Positions 1 through 8,028 of a DNA stretch of 64,000 bases are shown in pieces; position 1 is the first letter of the stretch; every line of letters begins with the position of its first letter. Below the pieces are notes generated by a model. That model was not told the origin of the DNA. It saw only the letters and a list, made by a program, of their open reading frames with translations, and did not search any database. A program made the position numbers and the translations under genes. The stretch comes from Marmoricola sp. URHB0036 (lineage in GTDB: Bacteria; Actinomycetota; Actinomycetes; Propionibacteriales; Nocardioidaceae), in assembly GCF_000426045.1 (NCBI RefSeq), contig NZ_AUEP01000006.1:124001-188000 (forward strand). The letters run 5' to 3'.

Positions 1-2191
1 CGAGGGGTACGGCCGGCGGCCGTGGCTGGCCGGTCGTCTCGTTGGCGCCGGTGTAGGTGACCACGAGGTGCTCGGTCGCCGCGACGATGGCGTCGAGCAT
101 CAGCTGGCGGTCCTCGCTCCGGACGTCGCGCTCTCCGGTCACCGGGCGACGCGCGAGCACGTCGTCGCCGTCGACCGCACCCGCACGCGGGAAGACGCCG
201 TCGTCGAGACCCAGCAGGCAGACGACCCGGTGCGGCACCGACCTCATCGGGACGAGCGTCGCGACCGTCAGGGTGCCGGTGCGGAAGTTGGCGCGGGTCG
301 GGCGCCCGGCGAGGCGCTCGCGCATCAGGGCGCGTACGTCGGGAAGCCGCAGCTCGAGGGCAGAGCCGGACGCCGCCTCGACCATGGCGGTCAGCTCGCG
401 GTGCACCTGAGCGGACTGCCACTCGTCACCGCGCGCGACCGCGGTGAGCTGGTCGACCCCGTCGCCGACTGCCGCGAGCCAGTGGTCGACCGGGTGGCTG
501 CCGTCGAGCCGGTCGGTCACCTCGCGCAGGCGATCGAGGCACTCGGCGAGACGGCCGGCGAGGTCGATGCTGGTGCTGCCGACGTCGTCGAGCGGGAGCG
601 TCGTACCGAAGAACCGGTCGGCGTCGTCGCTGACCGCCACCCCGGCCAGCACGCGGTCGAGGCCGAAGCGCCAGGTGTTCTGCACGTAGCGCTGCAGCCC
701 GAACGGCTCGCGGTGGCCGGCGTCGAACGCCCACCGGATGCCGGCCTCCTCGACCCAGTCGGTGATCGTCTCGAGGTCGGAGTCGGAGAACCCGAAGCGT
801 CGGCGCACCGGGCCGGCCGCCAGCAGGTCGAGCACCCGGCTGGCCTCGGCCCGACCACCGGCGAGGTCGAGCAGCTGGCCGACGACCGCGAGCAGCGGGT
901 TGGTCTGGGTCAGCGACCGGTCGGCGAGCCGCACCCGCAGCTGGTGGCCGGGATGGCTGCCGATGTCGCCCATCCCGAACGCGGCCGCCACCAGCGGCGC
1001 GTAGGCCTCGATGTCGGGGCACATCACCAGGATGTCGCGCGGCTCGAGCGTCGGGTCGTCCGAGAGCAGGCCGAGCACGACCTCGCGCAGGACCTCGACC
1101 TGGCGGGCCGGTCCGTGGCAGGCGTGCACCTGCAGCGAGTCGTCGTCGGGGTCGAGCACGCGGCTGGTCGGGTCGACCGTCGCGTTGGCGGCGATGTCGT
1201 GCTGCAGCCAGGAGAGGAGGCTTGGTCGGTCAGGTGGTTTCGAGACGGTCGCTGGCGCTCCCTCCTCCACCACCGACACCAGGGTGCGCTGCAGCTCGCG
1301 CAGGTCACGGCCCAACGACGCGAGCAGCGGATGACCCACCAGCTCGTGCGAGGCGTCCTCGCTCCGCGGCACCGGACCGGCCAGGGAGCCCAGGGCGTCC
1401 CAGAGCGTTGCCGAGGGGTGTGGCAGCCACAGGTGCACGTCGCGGTGGCGGCCGAGCGCCGACAACAGCTCGACCTCGGTGACCGGGATGCGGGTGTGCC
1501 CGAACAACGAGAACCTCGAGGGCAGGTCGACCTCGTCGGGCCGCGACTGCAGCGCCTCGAGCACCTCCCGGTGACGCGCTCCGGGCGGAGGGGCGCCGAC
1601 CTGCGCGACCAGCAGTCGCCACAGCTCGGGCTGCCAGGCCAGGTCGGCGTCGAGCGGCTCACCGGTGCCGTCGCCCTCCGCGACACCGGTCGGGCCCGAC
1701 TCCCAGTCGGCCAGCAGGCTCGGTCGCTGCACGGCGTACGACGCGAACAGGCGGGCCAGCCGCCGGGCCACGGCATAGCGACGCCCGCGCCGCAGCTCGC
1801 CCTCCTCACCCGACTCGCCGTGGCCGAGGTGCTGGCTGAGCACGCGACACCAGTCCTCGCCGGCATGGGCGTCCACGACCGCCAGCAGCGGCCAGACCAG
1901 CGCGTCGGGCGACCACGGATCCTCCTCGCGAGACCCGGTCCCACCGATGACCAGCTCGGAGACGAGGCTGGCCGGCGAGCGGAACTGCACTCCCGCACAG
2001 ACGCCGTCCTCGCGACCCTCCGCGTGCCCCAGTCGGTGGGAGAGCTGCTGGCTCAACCAGCGTTCGACACCACGCGCCGGGACGAGCACCAGCTCCTGGG
2101 CGAACGGGTCGTCGAGCGGAGCGGCCAGGAGCTCGGCCAGCCCGGCGACCAGTTGGTCGGAGCGTGGCGCACGGTGCACGATCAAGCTCAC
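1..2191 (-). CDS. recC: RecC-type exodeoxyribonuclease V gamma subunit (3' end outside window)
   Basis: Recognition subunit of the RecBCD helicase-nuclease, which processes double-strand DNA ends for recombination in the cytoplasm. From a GTG at 2191 with GGGGGAGG just upstream, 730 codons stay open to the window edge, so roughly the C-terminal third is missing (E. coli RecC has 1122 residues). The N-terminus reads VSLIVHRAPRSDQLVAGL and RGVERWLSQQLSHRLG, the usual actinobacterial RecC beginning. DILVMCPDIEAYAPL lies near residue 385 and LTVATLVPMRSVPHRV near 640. recB and recD are not in view and should lie beyond position 1. Oddity: residues about 307-319 are encoded by a copy of a dispersed repeat (1236-1271). 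The long open plus-strand frame over this gene is only an antisense shadow. Confidence 0.93.
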   Translation of the reverse strand, partial: MSLIVHRAPRSDQLVAGLAELLAAPLDDPFAQELVLVPARGVERWLSQQLSHRLGHAEGREDGVCAGVQFRSPASLVSELVIGGTGSREEDPWSPDALVWPLLAVVDAHAGEDWCRVLSQHLGHGESGEEGELRRGRRYAVARRLARLFASYAVQRPSLLADWESGPTGVAEGDGTGEPLDADLAWQPELWRLLVAQVGAPPPGARHREVLEALQSRPDEVDLPSRFSLFGHTRIPVTEVELLSALGRHRDVHLWLPHPSATLWDALGSLAGPVPRSEDASHELVGHPLLASLGRDLRELQRTLVSVVEEGAPATVSKPPDRPSLLSWLQHDIAANATVDPTSRVLDPDDDSLQVHACHGPARQVEVLREVVLGLLSDDPTLEPRDILVMCPDIEAYAPLVAAAFGMGDIGSHPGHQLRVRLADRSLTQTNPLLAVVGQLLDLAGGRAEASRVLDLLAAGPVRRRFGFSDSDLETITDWVEEAGIRWAFDAGHREPFGLQRYVQNTWRFGLDRVLAGVAVSDDADRFFGTTLPLDDVGSTSIDLAGRLAECLDRLREVTDRLDGSHPVDHWLAAVGDGVDQLTAVARGDEWQSAQVHRELTAMVEAASGSALELRLPDVRALMRERLAGRPTRANFRTGTLTVATLVPMRSVPHRVVCLLGLDDGVFPRAGAVDGDDVLARRPVTGERDVRSEDRQLMLDAIVAATEHLVVTYTGANETTGQPRPPAVPL
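1236..1271. repeat. Dispersed 36-bp repeat copy inside recC
   Basis: GGTTTCGAGACGGTCGCTGG and the bases after it, up to 1271, match 32 of 36 positions of an intergenic copy at 22755-22790. Read on the minus strand in the recC frame it encodes VEEGAPATVSKP, between a segment ending TLVSV and one starting PDRPSLLSW. It is flanked by a short inverted repeat, GGTGGT at 1233-1238 and ACCACC at 1269-1274. The reading frame is kept. This looks like a REP-type element tolerated in a linker. Confidence 0.7.
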
Positions 2192-2264
2192 CGCTCGTGC
2201 CTCCCCCGCGCCGTACCTCCAGGTCCCGGTCAACCTAACGCAGCGGGCCGACAGGCAACCGGCG

Positions 2265-4451
2265 TCATCCCACCGGCGTGCGGACCCGTTGCGGGTCCGG
2301 CGCCGGGGCGGCGTCGCCCTCGCGCAGGCCGTGGGCCTCCCACCACCGTCGCAGGCCGGCGGGTGCGTACCAGTTCCAGGTGCCGAGCAGCTTCATGGTG
2401 GCCGGCACCAGGATCGACCGGACGATGGTGGCGTCGACGAGCAGCGCGACGAGCATGCCGATGCCGATCATCTTCATGAACACGATGCCGCTCGTCGAGA
2501 ACGCCCCGATGACGACGGCGAGCAGCAGGGCGGCGCTGGTGATGATGCGCCCGGTGCGCTGGACGCCGGTCGCGACCGCGAGGGTGTTGTCGTGGGTCAG
2601 GTCCCACTGCTCGCGAATGCGGGAGAGCAGGAAGACTTCGTAGTCCATCGACAGGCCGACCAGGATCGCGAGCATGAAGATCGGCTGGGTCGCGTCGAGG
2701 AAGCCGGTGGAGGTGAACCCGAGCGGCCCTTGCAGATGACCGTTGGCGAAGATCCAGGTGATCACGCCGAAGGACGCGCTGATGGAGAGCAGGTTCATCA
2801 CGAACGCCTTCACCGGCAGCACCACCGAGCCGAAGGCCAGGAACAGCAGCACCAGCATCACCACCGCGATGATCAGCGCCATGTAGGGCAGGTGCGACTG
2901 CAACGACGAGAGCAGGTCGACGGTGTCCGCCGCCAGCCCGCCGACCAGGACCTGGTCGCCGCCGGGACCCGGGATCGCCCGGATCGCCCGGACGGCGTCC
3001 TGGGAGGTCTGGGCCTGGCTGTTGCCGGTCCAGGTCGCGCGCAGCAGGGTGTGGCCGTCGGCCTGGTCACTCTTCTGGGAGACCGGACGCACGTCGACGA
3101 CGCCGGGCACCTGCTCGACCCGCTGGGTGTACGCCGTCACCTCGGTCCGGTCGGTCGTGGTCAGCATCATGTTGGCCGAGGACGTCTCCGGACCGAACTC
3201 GGTGTTCAGCTTGGCCGAGGCCACGTGTGACGGGCTGTCCGCGGGCAGCACCCGGTAGTCGACCGAGCCCCACCTCACGCCGAGGAAGGGCGAGGCGACG
3301 AAGAGCAGGGCTCCCACCACGACCACCATCACCACGACCGGGTGACGCATCACCGAGCGAGCGAGTCGGGCCCACGCCCCGTTGTCGTTGTCGACCTGGA
3401 CCGGACGGTGCCGACGCCAGGGCAGTCGGCCGGCGTCGATGCGACGGCCCAGGAGCAGCAGGATGGCGGGCAGCACGGTGAGGGCGGCGGCCACCGCGAC
3501 CAGGACGGCCGCCATCCCGCCGTACCCCAGGGACCGCAGGAAGTTCTGCGGGAAGATCAGCAGCGAGGCCATCGCGGCGGCGACGGTCAGCCCCGAGAAG
3601 AGCACCGTGCGCCCAGCGGTCGACATGGTCACCCGGATCGCCTGCGCGGCGGCCGTCGGGTCGTCCTCGGGCAGGCGGGCCAGCTCTTCGCGGAAGCGGC
3701 TGATCACGAACAGCGCGTAGTCGATGGCCAGACCGGTGCCGAGCAGCGTGATGACGTTGATCGAGAACACCGAGACCTCGGTGAAACCGGTGATCAGGCG
3801 TACGACGGCCAGCGCGCCGAGCACCGCGATGGCGCCGACGACGGCCGGCATCAGCGATGCGACGACCGAGCCGAAGATCAGCAGGGACAAGATGATCACC
3901 AGCGGCATCGACACCGTCTCGGCGCGGGCGAGGTCCTTGCTGACGGTCTCGTTCACGTCCTTGTAGACCGCCCAGGTGCCGGCGATGTCCGTCTGCAGGT
4001 CCTTCGAGGCGAGGGTCGGGGTGACGCGCTCGCTGCTGTCCGCGAGCGCGGACTGGTCCTTGCCGACCAGGGAGATCAGCACCGTGGTGGTGTGCTTGTC
4101 CTTGCTCACCATGGAGGAGTCCTTGGTGTCCCAGTACGTCGCCACCGAGGTGGTCGAGCCGGCCGGGATGCGCGCAAGCGTCTGGTGGACCTGGGTCTTG
4201 AACTCGGGGTCGCTGACGGTGAGGTCCTTGCTGGTGTAGATCGCGACGAGGTCCACCGACTTGTTCCCGAAGACGTCCTGCTCCTGGGTCAGCTCGCGGG
4301 ACGCCTCGGACTTCGGGTCGTTGAAGCCGCCCTGGCCCAGGCTGTCGAACACCCCGAGGCCGAACACGCCGGCCAGGACGGTCGCGAGCAGGCCGAGAGC
4401 CAGGACCACACGGGTCCTGCGGATGAGGACCTCTGACCAACGGTGCAGCAT
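2265..4451 (-). CDS. MMPL-family RND transporter
   Basis: Inner-membrane exporter of the MMPL branch of the RND superfamily, expected to move lipids or hydrophobic compounds using proton motive force. The 728 residues show the duplicated RND plan. A first transmembrane helix lies at about 12-34, followed by an extracytoplasmic loop to about 180, a helix bundle at about 190-330, a helix near 375-395, a second loop, and a bundle at about 535-690. The paired motifs GTGLAIDYALFVISRFREE and VGLSMDYEVFLLSRIRE carry the Asp-Tyr thought to serve proton relay. The ATG at 4451 fits the hydrophobic N-terminus. The gene diverges from a TetR regulator across an intergenic stretch with a strong inverted repeat, so repression by that TetR is likely. 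The substrate cannot be read from sequence. Confidence 0.93.
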   Translation of the reverse strand: MLHRWSEVLIRRTRVVLALGLLATVLAGVFGLGVFDSLGQGGFNDPKSEASRELTQEQDVFGNKSVDLVAIYTSKDLTVSDPEFKTQVHQTLARIPAGSTTSVATYWDTKDSSMVSKDKHTTTVLISLVGKDQSALADSSERVTPTLASKDLQTDIAGTWAVYKDVNETVSKDLARAETVSMPLVIILSLLIFGSVVASLMPAVVGAIAVLGALAVVRLITGFTEVSVFSINVITLLGTGLAIDYALFVISRFREELARLPEDDPTAAAQAIRVTMSTAGRTVLFSGLTVAAAMASLLIFPQNFLRSLGYGGMAAVLVAVAAALTVLPAILLLLGRRIDAGRLPWRRHRPVQVDNDNGAWARLARSVMRHPVVVMVVVVGALLFVASPFLGVRWGSVDYRVLPADSPSHVASAKLNTEFGPETSSANMMLTTTDRTEVTAYTQRVEQVPGVVDVRPVSQKSDQADGHTLLRATWTGNSQAQTSQDAVRAIRAIPGPGGDQVLVGGLAADTVDLLSSLQSHLPYMALIIAVVMLVLLFLAFGSVVLPVKAFVMNLLSISASFGVITWIFANGHLQGPLGFTSTGFLDATQPIFMLAILVGLSMDYEVFLLSRIREQWDLTHDNTLAVATGVQRTGRIITSAALLLAVVIGAFSTSGIVFMKMIGIGMLVALLVDATIVRSILVPATMKLLGTWNWYAPAGLRRWWEAHGLREGDAAPAPDPQRVRTPVG

Positions 4452-4473
4452 GGGGACTCCTACGGGGCGACTG

Positions 4474-4504
4474 GTGAACAGCGTTAACAGTTAACGGTGT
4501 AAAC
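4474..4504. promoter_or_regulatory. Probable TetR operator between MMPL gene and tetR
   Basis: Two 15-bp arms, GTGAACAGCGTTAAC (4474-4488) and GTTAACGGTGTAAAC (4490-4504), form an inverted repeat around one central base and match at 12 of 15 positions. It lies 23 bp upstream of the MMPL start and 46 bp upstream of the chosen tetR start, where a TetR dimer would control both genes. GTTRACAG-like half-sites recur in the region (4474-4481, 4483-4490, and CTGTCAAC at 4512-4519). Confidence 0.7.
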
Positions 4505-4550
4505 TCTGAATCTGTCAACCCCGGTACAGCCAGGAAAGGTGTCCCACCAC

Positions 4551-5279
4551 GTGACCACCACCCGCGAGCAGAACCGTGTCGACACCCTGCGGCGCATCGT
4601 CGAGGCGTCCCGCAAGCTGGTGACCGGTACCGGTGAGATGACCCTGCGGTCGGTGGCCACCGAGGTGGGGATGACCGCGCCGGCGCTCTACCGCTATGTC
4701 GACAGCCACGAGGACCTGGTGCGGGTGGTGGCGATGGACATCGACGCGAGCGCCGCCGCCGAGATCGCCGAGGTGCGCGACAGCCAGCCCGGGGACGACC
4801 CGGCGGCCCGGATGGTGGCCTCTGCGATCGCGTTCCGCCAGTGGGCGCTGAGGAACCGCGAGGAGTTCTCGCTGGTGTTCACCAACCTCGACGTGAGCTG
4901 CATCGCGGAGCTCAACGCGGAGTCGCGGACCGGGCTGTTGTTCTCCGAGCTGCTCTTCGAGGTGTGGGAGCGCTACCGGTTCCCCGTCCCGCAGATCGAC
5001 GACCTCGATCCCGACCTCGTCGAGATCCTGCGCGACCCGGTGGTGCCGGCCGACCTGTCCGCCGTACCCGATGAGCTGCGGCCGCTGATCTGGCTGCTGG
5101 AGCGCGCGTGGGCGGGCCTCTACGGCACCGTCACCCTCGAGGTGTTCGGGCACATCGACCCGCGCATCGTGGAGAAGGCGCTGCTGTTCCGGGCCATGCT
5201 CGAGGACCAGGCGGTCCCGCTCGGGCTGGCCGACGAGCTCCCGCGACTGCGGGAGCTGATGACCTCGCTGTTGGCCTGA
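4551..5279 (+). CDS. TetR/AcrR-family transcriptional regulator
   Basis: Ligand-responsive DNA-binding repressor, 242 residues. The N-terminal helix-turn-helix spans about residues 16-60 (TLRSVATEVGMTAPALYRYV) and is followed by an all-helical ligand-binding domain. The GTG at 4551 was chosen because AGGAAAGG lies at 4532-4539, a suitable distance upstream. The in-frame GTG at 4539 would overlap that ribosome site. It is divergent from the MMPL exporter and probably represses both genes through the inverted repeat at 4474-4504. The C-terminal domain resembles the WHG-type domain found in many actinobacterial TetR proteins. The ligand is unknown. Confidence 0.9.
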   Translation: MTTTREQNRVDTLRRIVEASRKLVTGTGEMTLRSVATEVGMTAPALYRYVDSHEDLVRVVAMDIDASAAAEIAEVRDSQPGDDPAARMVASAIAFRQWALRNREEFSLVFTNLDVSCIAELNAESRTGLLFSELLFEVWERYRFPVPQIDDLDPDLVEILRDPVVPADLSAVPDELRPLIWLLERAWAGLYGTVTLEVFGHIDPRIVEKALLFRAMLEDQAVPLGLADELPRLRELMTSLLA

Positions 5280-5296
5280 GCCTCAGCCGAGGGCGC

Positions 5297-5680
5297 TCAG
5301 GACTGGCGGGCCTGCCACAGGCCCATCAGGTTGCCCTCGACGTCCTTGAAGTACGCCGCCCAGCCCATGTCGCCGACGTCCTGGCGCCCGAGCACGGCCA
5401 TGCCGCCGAGCTCCTCGATCTTCTTCAGCGCCTCGTCGATGTCGTCGACGTCGATGGTGATCACCGGCCGGTCGGTGGGACTCTCCCGCTTGAGCATCCC
5501 GCCACCGATGTAGCCGACGTCGGAGGGGAACCCGCTCTCCTCGGTCGGACCGGTCTGGACGATCGAGTAGTGCAGCTCAGGGATCTCGTTGATGGTCCAC
5601 CCGAACGCCTCGGAGTAGAACTTGCGGGCTCGGTCCCCGTCGTCGAAGGGGATCTCGAAGTGCACGACTTTTCCGCTCAT
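5297..5680 (-). CDS. VOC-family (glyoxalase/bleomycin-resistance fold) protein
   Basis: Small protein of 127 residues with the vicinal oxygen chelate fold. MSGKVVHFEIPFDDGDRA and ARKFYSEAFGW form the first beta-alpha-beta unit. PVITIDVDDIDEALKKIEELGG and AAYFKDVEGNLMGLWQ form the second, with the usual glyoxalase-like ending. Members range from lyases to dioxygenases to binding proteins, and the metal-ligand set here does not single out an activity. The ATG at 5680 matches where family homology begins; the frame is open further upstream, but that part is Pro/Arg-rich and not conserved-looking. It is convergent with tetR, 17 bp away. Confidence 0.85.
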   Translation of the reverse strand: MSGKVVHFEIPFDDGDRARKFYSEAFGWTINEIPELHYSIVQTGPTEESGFPSDVGYIGGGMLKRESPTDRPVITIDVDDIDEALKKIEELGGMAVLGRQDVGDMGWAAYFKDVEGNLMGLWQARQS

Positions 5681-5734
5681 GCGGCCGATGCTAGACCGGG
5701 GTGGGTTCGGTGGGCATGCGGGAGGAGCGGCCGC

Positions 5735-5760
5735 GGTTTCCCCAGCCGCCCGGGGAAACC
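5735..5760. repeat. Intergenic hairpin GGTTTCCCC / GGGGAAACC
   Basis: A nine-base stem, GGTTTCCCC (5735-5743) and GGGGAAACC (5752-5760), with an eight-base loop. It lies in the 150-bp gap between the VOC gene start and the end of the FAD dehydrogenase gene. The same stem core occurs as a perfect 24-bp palindrome at 37417-37440, so this is a repeated palindromic unit rather than a one-off terminator, although it could also end transcription of the FAD gene. Confidence 0.6.
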
Positions 5761-5830
5761 ATCCTCGTGTCACACCAGGGTCGCGAGACAGCCCTCGGGA
5801 CGACTCCCAGGTGACACGGGCGGGTGACTC

Positions 5831-7483
5831 TCACCCCAGGGCGGCGGCAGCGGCCCGGCCGGCCGTACGGCCGGAGAAGATGCAGCCGCCGAGGAAGGTG
5901 CCCTCGAGCGCGTTGTAGCCGTGCACGCCACCGCCGCCGAAGCCGGCGACCTCGCCCGCGGCGTACACGCCCGGCAATGGTTCGCCCGATGCCTGGAGGA
6001 CGCGGGCGTCGAGGTCGGTGTGCAGACCGCCGAGGGTCTTGCGCGACAGGATGTTCAGCCGTACGGCGATGAGCGGGCCGTTCGCCGGGTCGAGGAACTT
6101 GTGCGGTGACGCGACCCGGATCAGCTTGTCGCCGCGGTAGTTGCGATGGCCGCGTATGAAGGTGATCTGGGTGTCCTTGGAGTAGGCGTTGTCGAGCTGG
6201 CGGTCGCGCTCGGTGATGGTGCGCCGCAGCGACTCCTCGGTGATCAGGGAGTCGCCCGCCACCCGGTTCATCCCGGCGACGAGGTCGGTGAGGTTGTCGG
6301 CCACGACGAAGTCCTCGCCGTGCTGCTTGAACGCCTCGACCGGCCCCGGCGCGCCCTTCTTCACCCGCGAGAGCAGCAGCTTGATGTCCTTGCCGGTCAG
6401 GTCGGGGTTCTGCTCCGAACCCGAGAGCGCGAACTCCTTCTCGATCACCTTCTGGGTCAGCACGAACCACGAGTAGTCGTAACCGGTGCGCATGATCGCC
6501 CCGAGCGTGCCGAGGGAGTCGAAGCCGGGCAGGTACGGCGCCGGGAACCGCTCGCCGGTCGCCGAGAGCCACAGCGAGGACGGACCCGGGAGGATGCGGA
6601 TGCCGTGGTTCTTCCAGATCGGGTCCCAGTTGCGGATACCTTCGGTGTAGTGCCACATCCGGTCGGGGTTGATCACCTCGCCGCCGGAGTCCTGGGTGAT
6701 CTGGATCATCCGGCCGTCCACGTGGGCCGGGACGCCCGAGACCATGAACTTCGGCGGGTTGCCGAGGCGGTCGACCGGCCAGTTCTGGCGCACCAGGTCG
6801 AGGTTGGCGCCGATGCCGCCGGAGGTGATGATCACGGCCTGGGCGGCGTACTCGAAGTCGCCGGCCTCGTCACGGTTCGACTCCGCTCCGCGCACCATGT
6901 CGTCGGGCGCCAGCGTCTTGCCGCGTACGCCGGTCACGGTGCCGCCGTCCTTGACCAGGTCGTCGACCCGGTGGCGGAACTTGAAGGTCACCAGTCCTTG
7001 GGCGGCCGCCTCACGCACGCGACGCTCGAACGGCGCGACCACACCGGGCCCGGTCCCCCAGGTGAGATGGAAACGCGGCACCGAGTTGCCGTGGCCACCG
7101 GCGCGGCCGTCGCCGCGTTCGGCCCAGCCGACCACCGGGAAGACACGCAGTCCCTGGTCGTAGAGCCACTGCCGCTTCTCGCCGGCAGCGAAGGCGACGT
7201 ACGCCTCGGCCCAGCGGCGCGGCCAGTAGTCGCTCTCCCGGTCGAACTGGGCGCTGCCCATCCAGTCCTGGAGCGCCAGCTCGTAGGAGTCCTTGACGCC
7301 CATCCGGCGCTGCTCCGGGGTGTCCACCAGGAACAGCCCACCGAGCGACCAGAAGGCCTGGCCGCCGAGGCTCTGCTCGGGCTCCTGGTCGAGGAGCAAC
7401 ACCTTCTTGCCGGCGTCGGCCAGCTCGGCGGTGGCGACGAGACCGGCGAGGCCGGCTCCCACGACGATGACGTCAGCGTCCAT
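5831..7483 (-). CDS. FAD-binding dehydrogenase (fumarate reductase/KstD-like flavoprotein)
   Basis: Flavoprotein oxidoreductase of 550 residues, related to the fumarate reductase/3-ketosteroid 1-dehydrogenase superfamily. The N-terminal Rossmann motif VIVVGAGLAGLVATAELA (residues 5-22) binds the ADP part of FAD, followed by a Glu-bearing strand (VLLLDQEPEQSLGGQAF). The C-terminal FAD element GGGGVHGYNALEGTFLGG closes the fold. LGGLHTDLDARVLQASGEPL is the KstD-like segment before it. Close homologues in mycobacteria are annotated simply as FAD-binding dehydrogenase, and the substrate is not established. It stands alone, divergent from the PH-domain pair (38 bp gap). Confidence 0.9.
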   Translation of the reverse strand: MDADVIVVGAGLAGLVATAELADAGKKVLLLDQEPEQSLGGQAFWSLGGLFLVDTPEQRRMGVKDSYELALQDWMGSAQFDRESDYWPRRWAEAYVAFAAGEKRQWLYDQGLRVFPVVGWAERGDGRAGGHGNSVPRFHLTWGTGPGVVAPFERRVREAAAQGLVTFKFRHRVDDLVKDGGTVTGVRGKTLAPDDMVRGAESNRDEAGDFEYAAQAVIITSGGIGANLDLVRQNWPVDRLGNPPKFMVSGVPAHVDGRMIQITQDSGGEVINPDRMWHYTEGIRNWDPIWKNHGIRILPGPSSLWLSATGERFPAPYLPGFDSLGTLGAIMRTGYDYSWFVLTQKVIEKEFALSGSEQNPDLTGKDIKLLLSRVKKGAPGPVEAFKQHGEDFVVADNLTDLVAGMNRVAGDSLITEESLRRTITERDRQLDNAYSKDTQITFIRGHRNYRGDKLIRVASPHKFLDPANGPLIAVRLNILSRKTLGGLHTDLDARVLQASGEPLPGVYAAGEVAGFGGGGVHGYNALEGTFLGGCIFSGRTAGRAAAAALG

Positions 7484-7521
7484 GGCCGTGATCCTGACAC
7501 GCGAGGTGGGAGGGTGGGGGC

Positions 7522-8028
7522 GTGAGTTCGGACACCAGCCCCGTCCCGGGCAACGCCGCCCTCCGGGATCCAGCCCACCAGGTCTCGCCCAAGGCCCCGC
7601 TGCTGTGGGCGGCCGGTGCCGGGATCCGGTCGCTGCTCCTGCTCGTCGCCGTCGTGGTCGCTGACCTGTTCTGGATCGACGTGCCCTGGTGGGTCTACCC
7701 CCTGTTGGTGGTCGTGCTGATCGCGTACGTCGTGGCGATGCCGCGGGTGCGCTACCGGATCCACCGCTGGGAGAGCACCGACACCGCCGTCTACACCCAG
7801 ACCGGCTGGCTCAGCCGGGAGCGCCGCATCGCCCCGATGTCGCGCGTGCAGACCGTCGACTTCGAGCAGGGCTGGATCGATCGGCTGCTGGGGTTGGCCA
7901 ACGTCACGGTCACCACGGCGTCGGCGGCCGGCCCCCTGCAGATCAGCGCCATCGACAAGCCAGTGGCCGACCGGTTGGTCGACGACCTCACCCGTCGTAC
8001 GGAAGCAGAGGCGGGGGACGCAACATGA
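7522..8028 (+). CDS. PH-domain (bPH2/YdbS-like) membrane protein
   Basis: Short membrane protein of 168 residues. Two transmembrane helices (about 27-62, LLWAAGAGIRSLLLLVAVVV and PLLVVVLIAYVV) are followed by one cytoplasmic bacterial PH2 domain, with RYRIHRWESTDTAVYTQTGW and MSRVQTVDFEQGWIDRLLGL as hallmarks. Proteins like Bacillus YdbS act with a larger partner, YdbT, and such a partner overlaps it here by four bases (ATGA at 8025). The GTG start is preceded by GGAGGGTGGGGG. The biochemical role is unknown; in Bacillus the pair has been linked to antimicrobial tolerance. Confidence 0.88.
   Translation: MSSDTSPVPGNAALRDPAHQVSPKAPLLWAAGAGIRSLLLLVAVVVADLFWIDVPWWVYPLLVVVLIAYVVAMPRVRYRIHRWESTDTAVYTQTGWLSRERRIAPMSRVQTVDFEQGWIDRLLGLANVTVTTASAAGPLQISAIDKPVADRLVDDLTRRTEAEAGDAT

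Noticed and set aside
68-2479. Long plus-strand open frame opposite recC
   Set aside because: It has the His/Arg/Gly/Val-rich, low-complexity composition of an antisense frame in high-GC DNA; the minus strand carries clear RecC motifs.
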